Below, in pieces: positions 1 through 7,626 of a stretch of 47,468 nt of DNA. The stretch comes from JAUYIW01 sp043818555 (GTDB taxonomy: Bacteria > Patescibacteriota > Patescibacteriia > UBA9934): positions 1 through 47,468 of the forward strand of contig JBDRFP010000006.1 of NCBI GenBank assembly GCA_043818555.1. The letters are read 5' to 3'. The notes beneath the pieces were generated by a model, which saw only the letters and a program-made list of their open reading frames with translations, ran no database searches and had not been told where the DNA came from. Each line of letters starts with the position of its first letter. Position 1 is the stretch's first letter. The position numbers and the translations under genes are program-made.

Positions 1-894
1 CTGCTTGCGCTGCTCGATTGCGTTGAGCTTGACCTGAAGCGCGTCGCGTTTTACTGTCACGCGACGAGCTTTCTCGTCCGCGATCCCGGCGATCTGCCCT
101 TCGGCAATGTCCCGCACGCTCGTCCAATGTGCGAGGAGCTCGACGAAATCTTCTTCCGAGAGCCCTTCCAACTCTTCCGGAGTCTTCATGTGCTCCTCGA
201 TCGTCGGGCTTGTCGTGCTACCATCTGGGAAGTCGACCGGTTCCGGGACCGGCGCATCCCCGTTGGGACCATTGCCGCCAGGCTGTCTGTTGATTGACTC
301 GACATCATGCCTGTGCAAGATGTCGATCAGCTCGAACTCATTGCTCTCGAAACCTCTCCAGCAAGTCAAGAGCCCACCGCCGGGGTTGTTGATGATGATT
401 CCCCAGCTGTACTGGAGCTTGTCTGGCGAGAAGCCCCGAATTTTCTGCCGAGCCGTGTCCGGGTGCACCTTACCGAAGCTGTTTGCAACCCACTCCTTGA
501 ACAACGAAGCGTCCCACTTGTTGGGAAGCGTGAGCTCTCCTGCCTGAATTGCCCGGACGATGTCCACATACACCGCGTTGGTGGGTACCGTAGGTCGTTC
601 GGTTATGCGCATGATCATGAACTCCTCGGGATTGACGAGAAGCCCGTAGACCTGCTTGCCATTCCCGGGGCCGACCTTCCCGATCAGCCGGCTTTCCTCG
701 AATCTTTCGAATGCCCGCGAGTAGTCGCTCGCACCGCAGTTGATCGACGCTCCATGCCATTCCTCATACATCTCGTCCGTGTCGGCCGGAACAGCAAAGC
801 GCCGACTCCCTGCCGGCGTGTCCTGCATTCTGAGCAGGATCGTTTCCCAGATGTCCGACTCTTCCGGCAAGAAGTAAAGAACGAATTTTTCCAC
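1..894 (-). CDS. Unknown protein with C-terminal coiled coil, truncated by window edge
   Basis: Reading the minus strand from a GTG at 894-892 gives 298 codons without a stop up to base 1, so the 3' end is missing. The GTG is preceded by a CGGAG ribosome site about 6 nt upstream, and by a TTGACA/TAATCT promoter. I recognise no family. The first ~90 residues (FVLYFLPEESDIWE...YGLLVNPEEF) look like a compact alpha/beta or winged-helix fold. A Pro/Gly/Asp-rich linker follows near residue 220, then an acidic helix (EELEGLSEEDFVELL) and a charged coiled coil rich in K/R/E. The same order (acidic linker, SxxD/E helix, charged coiled coil) ends the 780-aa protein at 10667-13009, so the two may be distant paralogues. 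Codons are GC-rich compared with tatD next door. Confidence 0.75.
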   Translation of the reverse strand, partial: MEKFVLYFLPEESDIWETILLRMQDTPAGSRRFAVPADTDEMYEEWHGASINCGASDYSRAFERFEESRLIGKVGPGNGKQVYGLLVNPEEFMIMRITERPTVPTNAVYVDIVRAIQAGELTLPNKWDASLFKEWVANSFGKVHPDTARQKIRGFSPDKLQYSWGIIINNPGGGLLTCWRGFESNEFELIDILHRHDVESINRQPGGNGPNGDAPVPEPVDFPDGSTTSPTIEEHMKTPEELEGLSEEDFVELLAHWTSVRDIAEGQIAGIADEKARRVTVKRDALQVKLNAIEQRKQ

Positions 895-940
895 GATTAC
901 TCCGTTTTTGTTGAGTTTTGATGTTGAATTTCAACAGTAG

Positions 941-969
941 AGATTAGCAAATATTTGAGAATTTGTCAA
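941..969 (-). promoter_or_regulatory. Sigma70-type promoter of the left-edge gene
   Basis: On the minus strand TTGACA (969-964), a 17-bp spacer and TAATCT (946-941). The expected start lies near 934, inside a 13-bp palindrome (GTTGAATTTCAAC, 923-935) that could be an operator or a leader hairpin. Confidence 0.7.
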
Positions 970-1011
970 GTTATTGACCTTTAACGCTGTTCAATCGGCT
1001 TTCAGCCAATC

Positions 1012-1044
1012 CTTAACCTTCGAGGTTTAACCTCGAAGGTTAAG
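1012..1044. repeat. Palindromic repeat, CTTAACC-type arms
   Basis: A 33-bp near-perfect inverted repeat with outer arms CTTAACCTTC / GAAGGTTAAG, inner arms GAGG / CCTC and a TTTAA centre. The outer arms match the array at 27742-27953. The inner arms differ there (AGGG / CCCT) but still pair. Confidence 0.8.
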
Positions 1045-1082
1045 TTCGAAGTGATCGCCGACTTTTCGGGCGAGCCTGCGAA

Positions 1083-1138
1083 TGTAGGGACGGTCTTCAG
1101 ACCGTCCGCTTGCGGGCGACCTTTAGGTCGCCCCTACA
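1083..1138. repeat. Double-hairpin intergenic element (copy 1)
   Basis: Outer inverted arms TGTAGGG (1083-1089) and CCCTACA (1132-1138) enclose two hairpins: GACGGTC/GACCGTC and GGGCGACC/GGTCGCCC. A second element of the same architecture but different stem sequence lies at 8648-8711. Confidence 0.7.
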
Positions 1139-1147
1139 TAAGTCGTC

Positions 1148-1553
1148 AAAAAGAAAACCGCCTCTTGCGAAGCGGCTACGAAGTCGAGCTTAGCTCAACG
1201 AAGAAAGATCGACTGGCGGGACTTGTGGCGGACCACTCACCCGCATCTTTACCAAATGCTTTCGATGTCAGCCAGGAAGATGCCCGCACATCCGGGCGCA
1301 TCGAGTTACATCAGCGCACACGCTTACGGTACTGTGTTATTGATCCACTAGCCGGATGGATGAACCACTAGTAGAGAAATCATTACACCACAGCCGATCA
1401 CCTTCTTAAGGAAAGAATGGGACGCGGAGAAACGGTCGGTAAACCGCATAGCGGAAAGCGAGGGAGGGTGAGGCAAAGGGTGGGCCTCTTGGTACGCTTT
1501 CCACTCCGGCAAGGTTACGGGGCCACGTACCGGGCCGGCCTCCGCGTCCCGTT
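1148..1553 (-). ncRNA. Candidate structured non-coding RNA, ~400 nt
   Basis: A complete transcription unit without a convincing ORF. The promoter is TTGACA (1588-1583), 17 bp, TCTAAT (1565-1560), giving a start near 1553. The RNA ends in a hairpin of CCGC arms (1159-1176) followed by a U-rich tract (1158-1148). Right after the start an 11-bp perfect helix, GGGACGCGGAG at 1550-1540 with CTCCGCGTCCC at 1429-1419, closes a ~110-nt 5' domain. The ~250-nt 3' domain has further local hairpins such as GAGCTAAGCTC near 1190. I looked for hallmarks of RNase P RNA (GGAAAGUCCGG), tmRNA (tag ORF, tRNA-like end), SRP RNA (GGAAGGAAGCAGC) and 6S RNA and did not find them. A very divergent member of one of these is possible. 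Confidence 0.6.
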
Positions 1554-1559
1554 ATCCAA

Positions 1560-1588
1560 ATTAGACCACGATTTGGTCGATTTGTCAA
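1560..1588 (-). promoter_or_regulatory. Consensus promoter of the 1148-1553 RNA
   Basis: TTGACA, exactly 17 bp, TCTAAT on the minus strand. There is no start codon with a useful frame downstream. Confidence 0.75.
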
Positions 1589-1650
1589 GTTTAGGCACTA
1601 GTATTTCAAACTATATAACTTTTAGACTTTACGACTTTTGACTTGTATCT

Positions 1651-1856
1651 CAAATAAAAATTCCGCCCCTGATCGTCAGGAAGCGGCAAGCCCTGAATGC
1701 TGCTAGCAGTAACGCCAATGTTTTTGCTAGCTGGCCTTTCGTGCGCAAGGGCCACCGAAAGCTCACCCTACGCACATTGCCGCCTACTCTGCCATAGGTA
1801 TGTCAGCCCGGAGTTGGCAGTGCAGGTTGCACTCAGGAAAAGCACCTTACCAATTA
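1651..1856 (-). ncRNA. Candidate structured non-coding RNA, ~200 nt
   Basis: Between tatD and the previous RNA. On the minus strand the ends pair: GGTAAG (1851-1846) with CTTGCC (1690-1685), and CCTGAGTGC (1837-1829) with GCATTCAGG (1700-1692). Inside are hairpins with GTGCGTAGGG/CCCTTGCGCAC and GCTAGCA/TGCTAGC arms. It ends in a strong intrinsic terminator (CCGC...GCGG, 1686-1663, then AATTTTTATTT). The promoter is unclear: a TATAGT lies at 1865-1860, but I see no good -35. Transcription could instead read through from tatD. No Rfam family recognised; 5' end uncertain. Confidence 0.5.
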
Positions 1857-1912
1857 CCCACTATAAATGTTAAACGATTACAAGGTAGGCCAAATAGGCC
1901 GCATAAGACCGA

Positions 1913-2773
1913 TTAGCTGAGCTTAATTCCAAATAGTTTCTCAGCATTTGCGGTTGTTATCTCGGCAACCTCATCAAGATTTAAACCTTTAATTTCAGCG
2001 ATCTTCTCTGCCACATGCTTAACATGCGCAGGCTCATTTCGCTTCCCCCTTCTTGGTTCAGGACTTAAATACGGAGCATCTGTTTCAATTAAAATCTGCT
2101 CTAGTGGGATTTCACTTACAGCAGCTTGAAGATCTTTTGAAAATGTTACGATTCCACCGATGCCTACGTAAAAGTCGAGCTTACGATACTGTTGAGCGTG
2201 CTCAGCGGTTCCTGAAAAACAATGAATAACTCCTCTGCGCGGGATGTCACCACGGTCGATAGCTTTGCGCAAAATACCAAATTGATCTTCGTGAGCGTCG
2301 CGACTATGAATAATTACCGGCTTATTGACCTCGGTGGCAAACCGTAGCTGAGCTTCAACCGATGCTTTCTGGTCGGCAATCATCTGCTCGCGATCAACTT
2401 TGGGCGGGATTCTGTAATAGTCGAGTCCAAATTCGCCAATAGCCACAACCTTAGGATGCTCAGCGAGTTCGCGATACTGCTTAGGGTCAAACCACTCGGC
2501 GCGCGTCTTAATCTTCCCTGTCACACGCTTTTCCGGCGGCAGTTCGTCGTCATCAAAAAATTCCTGCGCATGCAGGTGGTTTGGGTGAAGTCCAAGTGTA
2601 GCCCATAAATTGTTATAACGTTCGGCAACATCAACCGCATTTCTACTGGTCGTTGTTTGCGTTCCAACCGTAATCATTCCAACGCCTTCATCTAGCGCGC
2701 GCTTAATCACCTCCTCCATGTCTTTTTTATAAGCCTCGAAGTGAATGTGGCAGTGGGTGTCGATCAATTTCAT
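1913..2773 (-). CDS. tatD: TatD-family metal-dependent deoxyribonuclease
   Basis: 286 residues, normal for the family. The TIM-barrel amidohydrolase motifs are present: the N-terminal HxH (THCHIHF, H7/H9), the GEFGLDYY segment with the metal-bridging Glu, PVIIHSRDAHED with a ligand His, GVIHCFSGT, and ILIETDAPYLSPEPRRGKRN near the C-terminus with the catalytic Asp. TatD proteins are Mg-dependent 3'-5' exonucleases acting on DNA. It is the last gene of the minus-strand run rsmI-metG-cvpA-hypothetical-tatD. The metG/tatD/rsmI association is also seen in Bacillus-type genomes. No Shine-Dalgarno is visible before the ATG. The gap upstream (2774-2828) contains a short imperfect tandem repeat. Confidence 0.93.
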   Translation of the reverse strand: MKLIDTHCHIHFEAYKKDMEEVIKRALDEGVGMITVGTQTTTSRNAVDVAERYNNLWATLGLHPNHLHAQEFFDDDELPPEKRVTGKIKTRAEWFDPKQYRELAEHPKVVAIGEFGLDYYRIPPKVDREQMIADQKASVEAQLRFATEVNKPVIIHSRDAHEDQFGILRKAIDRGDIPRRGVIHCFSGTAEHAQQYRKLDFYVGIGGIVTFSKDLQAAVSEIPLEQILIETDAPYLSPEPRRGKRNEPAHVKHVAEKIAEIKGLNLDEVAEITTANAEKLFGIKLS

Positions 2774-2828
2774 AATGCGAGGTAATTAACGGGAAGCGAG
2801 GTTTATTATCGAGAAGCGCAGTTTATTG
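2774..2828. repeat. Short imperfect tandem repeat in intergenic gap
   Basis: Two to three copies of a ~20-bp unit of the form GAAGCGAGGTTTATTATC / GAAGCGCAGTTTATTGTT between the tatD start and the upstream gene's stop. Low-complexity filler of this kind recurs in other gaps of the window. Confidence 0.5.
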
Positions 2829-3716
2829 TTAAGGCGCGATTGCGGACAGGCCGAGTTCAGGGAAGCATTTTACTAATTTATTAAAATTTTCCTCCGCGTT
2901 GTTGGCAATAAATGGATCAACAATTTCAGATCCGTTAAATCCAATAATTAATCTTGTACCGGGATTCGTTAAATCATCCACGACTGGCCCGATTTGATTG
3001 ACGAACTCTAAAAGCAGCTTCACATAGTCGTCTACATTCATTGACGCGGCTAAGCCATTGGGATCCGTAGCCGTTGAATGAAACTCAAGAATTTTATCTT
3101 CGGATATTTTACTATAAAGTGAAACTAACTGATCTTTTGAAACATCTTGTTTGTTCCTTTCTAATTCTACATTAGGCATGAATATTTTGAATAAATCGGT
3201 GATAACCATATCTTCCAATTTCCCTTCATCAATATTTGCACGAACACCACCGAATTCAATGTCAAGAGCGCCAAGCGAATATTTTATTTGCTCAACAGAT
3301 GCTCCTTTCTCAGTAGTTAACTCTGCAAGCAGCTCTTCATATTTTTGCATTCTGTCATCTTGAAGCTCTTCAATTTGTTTTTCCAGCATCTCTGCTTCAT
3401 GTTCAGACGCAATCTCCGGATTCCACTGAATTACCCCTGACTCAATATCTGCTTCAGTATTGAATAATTTCTTTTCGTAGGCAGCCTGTATCCCAGGGTC
3501 TTCAGATTCTGGGCGAAATACTCCCTGACTTTTTAAATACCCTGTTGCCGAACGGATTTCCCGAGAATCACTTTTAAGTGAATCAAGTTTCATTTTTACC
3601 TGTGATATTTTTTTATAATCTTCAACAAGTTGCGGGGTATTTGATTTAAAAAAACTTTCCCAAGCCTTAGCGGCTCTTGTTTTATCATAAGATATATAGA
3701 CGACATCAAGGCTCAT
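2829..3716 (-). CDS. Hypothetical protein, helical, cytoplasmic
   Basis: 295 residues starting at ATG 3716. There is no signal peptide or membrane segment. Residues ~15-60 and ~105-150 are rich in K, E, L, Q and S with heptad-like spacing, suggesting coiled coils. The C-terminal third (NGLAASMNVDDYVKLLLEF...FNKLVKCFPEL) appears globular. I recognise no family. It lies 10 bp downstream of cvpA and 55 bp upstream of tatD in the same direction, so it is probably co-transcribed. AT-rich codons match its neighbours. Confidence 0.75.
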   Translation of the reverse strand: MSLDVVYISYDKTRAAKAWESFFKSNTPQLVEDYKKISQVKMKLDSLKSDSREIRSATGYLKSQGVFRPESEDPGIQAAYEKKLFNTEADIESGVIQWNPEIASEHEAEMLEKQIEELQDDRMQKYEELLAELTTEKGASVEQIKYSLGALDIEFGGVRANIDEGKLEDMVITDLFKIFMPNVELERNKQDVSKDQLVSLYSKISEDKILEFHSTATDPNGLAASMNVDDYVKLLLEFVNQIGPVVDDLTNPGTRLIIGFNGSEIVDPFIANNAEENFNKLVKCFPELGLSAIAP

Positions 3717-3726
3717 ATAAAAAATA

Positions 3727-4227
3727 TTACGATGCGATTATGGTGATTTCCGGGAATAACCAGCTTACAATTTTAATTACAAACGACAGCCAGCCAATAA
3801 TCGGTGAGGCAAGGATCATCAGGCCAATCGCGCTGTCCGGGTAGTAAGCTTCGGAAAAGTGAGCAACAGCAGCCAGCACAAGCACGCCTTCGATAAGCCC
3901 AATTACTGCACCCAGAAGTTTATTAATAGTTTTCAAAAACGGAATAAAACTAATTAGGTTCCACGCTTCGTTAGCCATGTCGACCAAGAAGCCGATAAGT
4001 CTGCTAACAATCATTACAAGGATTAGAAAGATGATGATTGACCAGACCGGGCTTGTTGAAATAGCGTAATTTTGTTCAAGCCAGTTCATTCCATAGCCTG
4101 CTGCCAAAATTCCCAAAATCAATCCGATTAGATTTCCCGCAGTATGAATGAAGCCTCGGTAGATTCCTGACAAAATCAACAGTACAACAGCCCCAACTAG
4201 AATAATATCGATGTAGGAGAAATCCAT
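3727..4227 (-). CDS. cvpA: CvpA-family membrane protein
   Basis: 166 residues with four hydrophobic segments at about 8-27, 30-48, 62-86 and 104-125, and a further hydrophobic stretch near the C-terminus. The opening (FSYIDIILVGAVVLLILSGIYRGFI) fits the CvpA family, whose N-terminus reads D-x-x-x-x-x-x-x-x-x-x-x-G-x-x-x-G-x. The molecular role of CvpA proteins is unsettled; they have been linked to colicin V production and to envelope homeostasis. It lies between metG and the unknown gene at 2829, with a 10-bp gap to the latter. Confidence 0.8.
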   Translation of the reverse strand: MDFSYIDIILVGAVVLLILSGIYRGFIHTAGNLIGLILGILAAGYGMNWLEQNYAISTSPVWSIIIFLILVMIVSRLIGFLVDMANEAWNLISFIPFLKTINKLLGAVIGLIEGVLVLAAVAHFSEAYYPDSAIGLMILASPIIGWLSFVIKIVSWLFPEITIIAS

Positions 4228-4272
4228 ATGTCTAATAGATAGTGTAGAAGACGTAGAAATGTAAAATGAATC

Positions 4273-5724
4273 TTAAATGTCGCGGCGCGGGAATAAAGGA
4301 TCGCCCACGAGGATTTTATCGCCCTCAAAGCGGCGGAGAATTTCTTCCGCAGCTGATGGGATAATCGGCAGGAGCGCATTCCCAATAAAGCGAATCATTT
4401 CTGCAAGTTCGGAAAGTACGCGTTTTGCTTTTTCAGCATCTACTTTGACTAGTTTAAATGGCGCTTCTTTGTCAGTCATTTCATTTGCATCGCCGACGAC
4501 TTCAAATACAACATCGGAGTATCGCTTAAAATCGTACTCGCCCATTGCTGCGTCGAGGCGGTGATAAGTTTCAGAAAAGTCCATGTCAACCCTATCGAGC
4601 TGGCCATCAAAATATTTGTCTGCCATTGTCGCAATTCTACCTACTAGATTGCCGAGTTGATTCGCCAGTTCTGCAAAACGTTCCTCCATGCGAGCCTTTG
4701 AAAAGTCACCGTCGCCACGAGAAGGAATTTCTCGCAAGAAATAATATCGCGTAGCATCAATGCCGTATTCGTTGACCAGCTCGGCCGGATGAACAACATT
4801 GCCGATCGACTTGGACATCTTCTCACCTTCAACAGTAATGTAGTCGTGCACAAAAATCTCATCTGGCAACGGAACGCCGGCGCTCATTAACATTGCCGGC
4901 CAGTAAATAGCGTGAAATCGTAAAATGCCTTTGCCAATCATGTGAACCTTGCGCGATTCTGAATCGACCCAGAAATCTTTGTACAAATCACCTTCGCCGG
5001 CATAATCAAGCGCAGTAATGTAATTCGATAGAGCGTCGAACCAAACGTACATAACTTGGCTTTCATCGCCAGGAACAGGCACGCCCCAGTGTTTGGCGCG
5101 CTCCTTAGAGCGTGAAATGGAAAAGTCTTCCAGGCCGCCGCGAATAAAACTTAGCATTTCGTTTTTTCGAGATTCAGGGAAAATTTTTAGCTTATCTGAT
5201 TCGATCAACTCCTCAAGCTGTGTTTGATAATCCGACAGGCGGAAAAAATAGTTTTCTTCTTCGATTTGTTCAAGCTCGGTTTGATGATCTGGACAAATCC
5301 CATCCGGGCACTCTTTTTCAGTATAAAATTGTTCACAGCCAACACAGTATAGACCTTTATATTTTTTTGTGTAAATGTCCTCCGGCTTGCACGCGCTCCA
5401 AAGTTTTTGCGCGCCTTTAATGTGCCTGTCTTCGCGAGTGCGGATAAAATCGTCAAACGACAAATTCAAAAGACGCTGTAGCGCCTTGAATTCCTCAGCA
5501 TGGCGCGCCACAAAAGCTGTAACATCTTCGCCCGATTTTTCTGCAGCGCGTACGTTCTTCAAACTGTTTTCATCACTGCCGGTCAGCGCGCGAACATTTT
5601 CGATTCCCATTTTCGTTCGCCAAAACCTAGCAACTGCATCGGTTTGAATCGCTTCAAGAGCAAAGCCAATGTGTGGCGCAGCGTTTACGTAAGGAATGGC
5701 AGTTGTGATGAAAAGTCGGGACAT
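4273..5724 (-). CDS. metG: Methionine--tRNA ligase
   Basis: Attaches methionine to tRNA-Met. 483 residues from an ATG at 5724. The Rossmann catalytic core carries the HIGH-type motif PHIGFAL (~res 17-23) and the KMSKS loop EKMSKSIGN (~305). A Cys-rich knuckle between them (CVGCEQ...CPDGICPDH, ~128-145) looks like a zinc site. The helical anticodon-binding domain follows. There is no C-terminal EMAP/Trbp111-like tRNA-binding domain, so this is the short form. It sits between rsmI and cvpA, 23 bp after rsmI. No Shine-Dalgarno is visible. Confidence 0.96.
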   Translation of the reverse strand: MSRLFITTAIPYVNAAPHIGFALEAIQTDAVARFWRTKMGIENVRALTGSDENSLKNVRAAEKSGEDVTAFVARHAEEFKALQRLLNLSFDDFIRTREDRHIKGAQKLWSACKPEDIYTKKYKGLYCVGCEQFYTEKECPDGICPDHQTELEQIEEENYFFRLSDYQTQLEELIESDKLKIFPESRKNEMLSFIRGGLEDFSISRSKERAKHWGVPVPGDESQVMYVWFDALSNYITALDYAGEGDLYKDFWVDSESRKVHMIGKGILRFHAIYWPAMLMSAGVPLPDEIFVHDYITVEGEKMSKSIGNVVHPAELVNEYGIDATRYYFLREIPSRGDGDFSKARMEERFAELANQLGNLVGRIATMADKYFDGQLDRVDMDFSETYHRLDAAMGEYDFKRYSDVVFEVVGDANEMTDKEAPFKLVKVDAEKAKRVLSELAEMIRFIGNALLPIIPSAAEEILRRFEGDKILVGDPLFPRRDI

Positions 5725-5747
5725 AAGTAGAATCTAGAATTGAGTAG

Positions 5748-6419
5748 CTAGAATTTTGACGCTGGAGCAATTACAATTACAAATTCGCCTTTTGAACTAG
5801 TTGACTCGATTTGCGTTGCTACGTCGGCAGGTAGTCCGCGGTACAAAGTTTCGTGCATTTTGGTAAGTTCGCGTGCAACCATGATTGGTCTGTCTTGCGG
5901 CAACGCTTCGAGCGTTTTCATTATTCGATGCTTAGACTCGTAAATGACAACCGTATGATTGATCTCGTCGAGCTGGCTAAAATACTTATTTCTGCCTTTT
6001 TTATTTGGCGGGAACCCCAAGAAAGTGAATTTGTCGGCCGGGAATCCGCTCGCTGACAATGCCGCAATCGCGGCGCAAGGTCCGGGGATCGGTACCACAT
6101 CGATTCCGGCCTCCACAGCGGCGGCCACTAATTTTCCTCCGGGATCAGAAATTGACGGCGTTCCAGCGTCGGAAACTAGCGCGATCGTCTTACCAGACTT
6201 AAGAAGGTCAACAATGCCCGTAAGCTGCTTTTCGTTTGTGTGCTGATGAAAAGTGCTGCGCTGAGTCTTAATTTCAAATCGCTCAAACAGCTTCCCTGTC
6301 ACCCGAGTATCTTCGCAAAGCACAACACTAACCTCGGCGAGCGTCTTTTTGGCCCGATCAGAAAGATCGTCAAGATTCCCAATTGGAGTTGCAACAATGT
6401 AGAGGGTTCCGTTTCGCAC
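5748..6419 (-). CDS. rsmI: 16S rRNA (cytidine1402-2'-O)-methyltransferase
   Basis: 223 residues. RsmI 2'-O-methylates C1402 in the ribosomal P site. The tetrapyrrole-methylase fold is clear from GTLYIVATPIGNLDDLSDRA at the N-terminus, CEDTRVTGKLFERF, ALVSDAGTPSISDPG, PIPGPCAAIAALSASGFP and FLGFPPNKKGR. The C-terminal HTH-like extension of longer RsmI proteins is missing, so it is on the short side. The start is GTG at 6419 (GTG CGA AAC GGA), placing the conserved GTLYIVATPIGNL at the usual distance. It heads the run rsmI-metG-cvpA-hypothetical-tatD. Confidence 0.94.
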   Translation of the reverse strand: MRNGTLYIVATPIGNLDDLSDRAKKTLAEVSVVLCEDTRVTGKLFERFEIKTQRSTFHQHTNEKQLTGIVDLLKSGKTIALVSDAGTPSISDPGGKLVAAAVEAGIDVVPIPGPCAAIAALSASGFPADKFTFLGFPPNKKGRNKYFSQLDEINHTVVIYESKHRIMKTLEALPQDRPIMVARELTKMHETLYRGLPADVATQIESTSSKGEFVIVIAPASKF

Positions 6420-6445
6420 AGGGACTAGGGGTTAGGGACTAAGGA

Positions 6446-7519
6446 CTAATCAATCTCTCCGCTCGGGTCAATCTGGCTTATGGCAGTCTCTGGATGTGCC
6501 GCATACCAACAGAGCCAGAAAGATTCCGGCGTATGAAGCTCGACCAGCTGTGTGCCCTGCAACTCTCCTGAAAGAGCGTATCCGTTGGCGTTCCAAGTTG
6601 ACCCTGTCTGAACATCAACAATAAGCTCAGTTTCAAAACTGTATTCAAATGTGAGATCCTGACCTTCGGCATTGCGGTTAAAAATTTTAGTTACGGCTGT
6701 GTCAAAATTATACAAGCCAACAACGGGTGTGCCGCCTACAGTTTCATTAACAGCTCCAAACCCGCGCATAATCATGTTTGCAAACGCCATTTGCTCGCCG
6801 TTCAGGTCAAGACCGTTTACAATCCATTTTTGCGAAACATTATTTGAAGTCGCGCTGAGCGGGAAGTAAACCATGTCCGATGTGTCGTAGTCGGCGTAAG
6901 GGTGACGCGTGTAGTCGCGAGTGTAGCCGGTGTTTATTGACATCGCCTCTCCGTACGGGTACTGCTCCTTCCAATTTTCCCAGGTCATAACCTGTGACGG
7001 ATACGGTACAAGAGCAGCGTCGCCATTGAACTCGTCGCCGGTCATCTGATCCCACATACGGCCGGTTTCGCGATCGGTGAGGATTATGTTGTTATCTTGA
7101 ACGTTGCCTGAAATTTCAAATGCCATCTCGGTTCCGTCAACCTCGCGCTCGTACACAACGGCGCTGCGGCAAAACGTACAGTAAGTTACAGCAAGCGTTT
7201 TGTCGCCAAACTCATCGTTCACAACCGCGTGCCAATTCAAAATTTGGAACGAATAAAACCTGTGCTGGCCGTCAACTTCAACATCGATGCCGTAAACAAC
7301 ATCGGCCAGGTCAGAATCGGCCACGGAAACTGATACAAATTCAGGATCGTCGATCGCCGGAATGTTTTCGGCAGTTAATCCTGAGGCATAAGTCTCGGCT
7401 TCTTTGTTGCCAAGAATATCATCAAGGTTGCTTAGTCTGATTGAGCGAACTCCGTAAAGGATCGCCACAAAAGCGATAGCCACGATAATAATCGCAAGAA
7501 TTCGTTTAGGCTTTGTCAT
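6446..7519 (-). CDS. DUF3179 domain-containing membrane-anchored protein
   Basis: 357 residues. An N-terminal hydrophobic helix (RILAIIIVAIAFVAILYGV, ~5-23) acts as a signal anchor. The rest matches the DUF3179 pattern: FVSVSVADSDL, VYGIDVEVDG, YSFQILNWHAVVNDEFGDKTLAVTYC, a CTFCRSAVVYER segment with a CxxC pair, then LTDRETGRMWDQMTG and TWENWKEQYPYGEA. The family's function is unknown; the CxxC and extracytoplasmic position suggest a redox or binding role outside the membrane, which is inference. It lies 26 bp upstream of rsmI on the same strand and is divergent from the SOD gene. Confidence 0.85.
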   Translation of the reverse strand: MTKPKRILAIIIVAIAFVAILYGVRSIRLSNLDDILGNKEAETYASGLTAENIPAIDDPEFVSVSVADSDLADVVYGIDVEVDGQHRFYSFQILNWHAVVNDEFGDKTLAVTYCTFCRSAVVYEREVDGTEMAFEISGNVQDNNIILTDRETGRMWDQMTGDEFNGDAALVPYPSQVMTWENWKEQYPYGEAMSINTGYTRDYTRHPYADYDTSDMVYFPLSATSNNVSQKWIVNGLDLNGEQMAFANMIMRGFGAVNETVGGTPVVGLYNFDTAVTKIFNRNAEGQDLTFEYSFETELIVDVQTGSTWNANGYALSGELQGTQLVELHTPESFWLCWYAAHPETAISQIDPSGEID

Positions 7520-7626
7520 AGCTTAATAATCAATTTAATTATGAGGCAAAGTTTGCCTTATTTTCCCCCTTTTTGCAAGCTATAGTATACTACAAAATAG
7601 CTAAAATACTTAATTTGACTAAAAAT

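Noticed and set aside
307..921. 204-codon plus-strand frame at the left end
   Set aside because: It lies opposite a 298-codon minus-strand frame with a good promoter, ribosome site and natural codon use, so it is a shadow.
1260..1380. tRNA gene
   Set aside because: No T-loop GTTCRANNC with a flanking acceptor stem could be built here or elsewhere in the window.
1148..1553. RNase P RNA, tmRNA or SRP RNA
   Set aside because: The conserved core sequences of these RNAs were looked for on both strands and not found. The size and terminator fit, so a divergent form cannot be ruled out.
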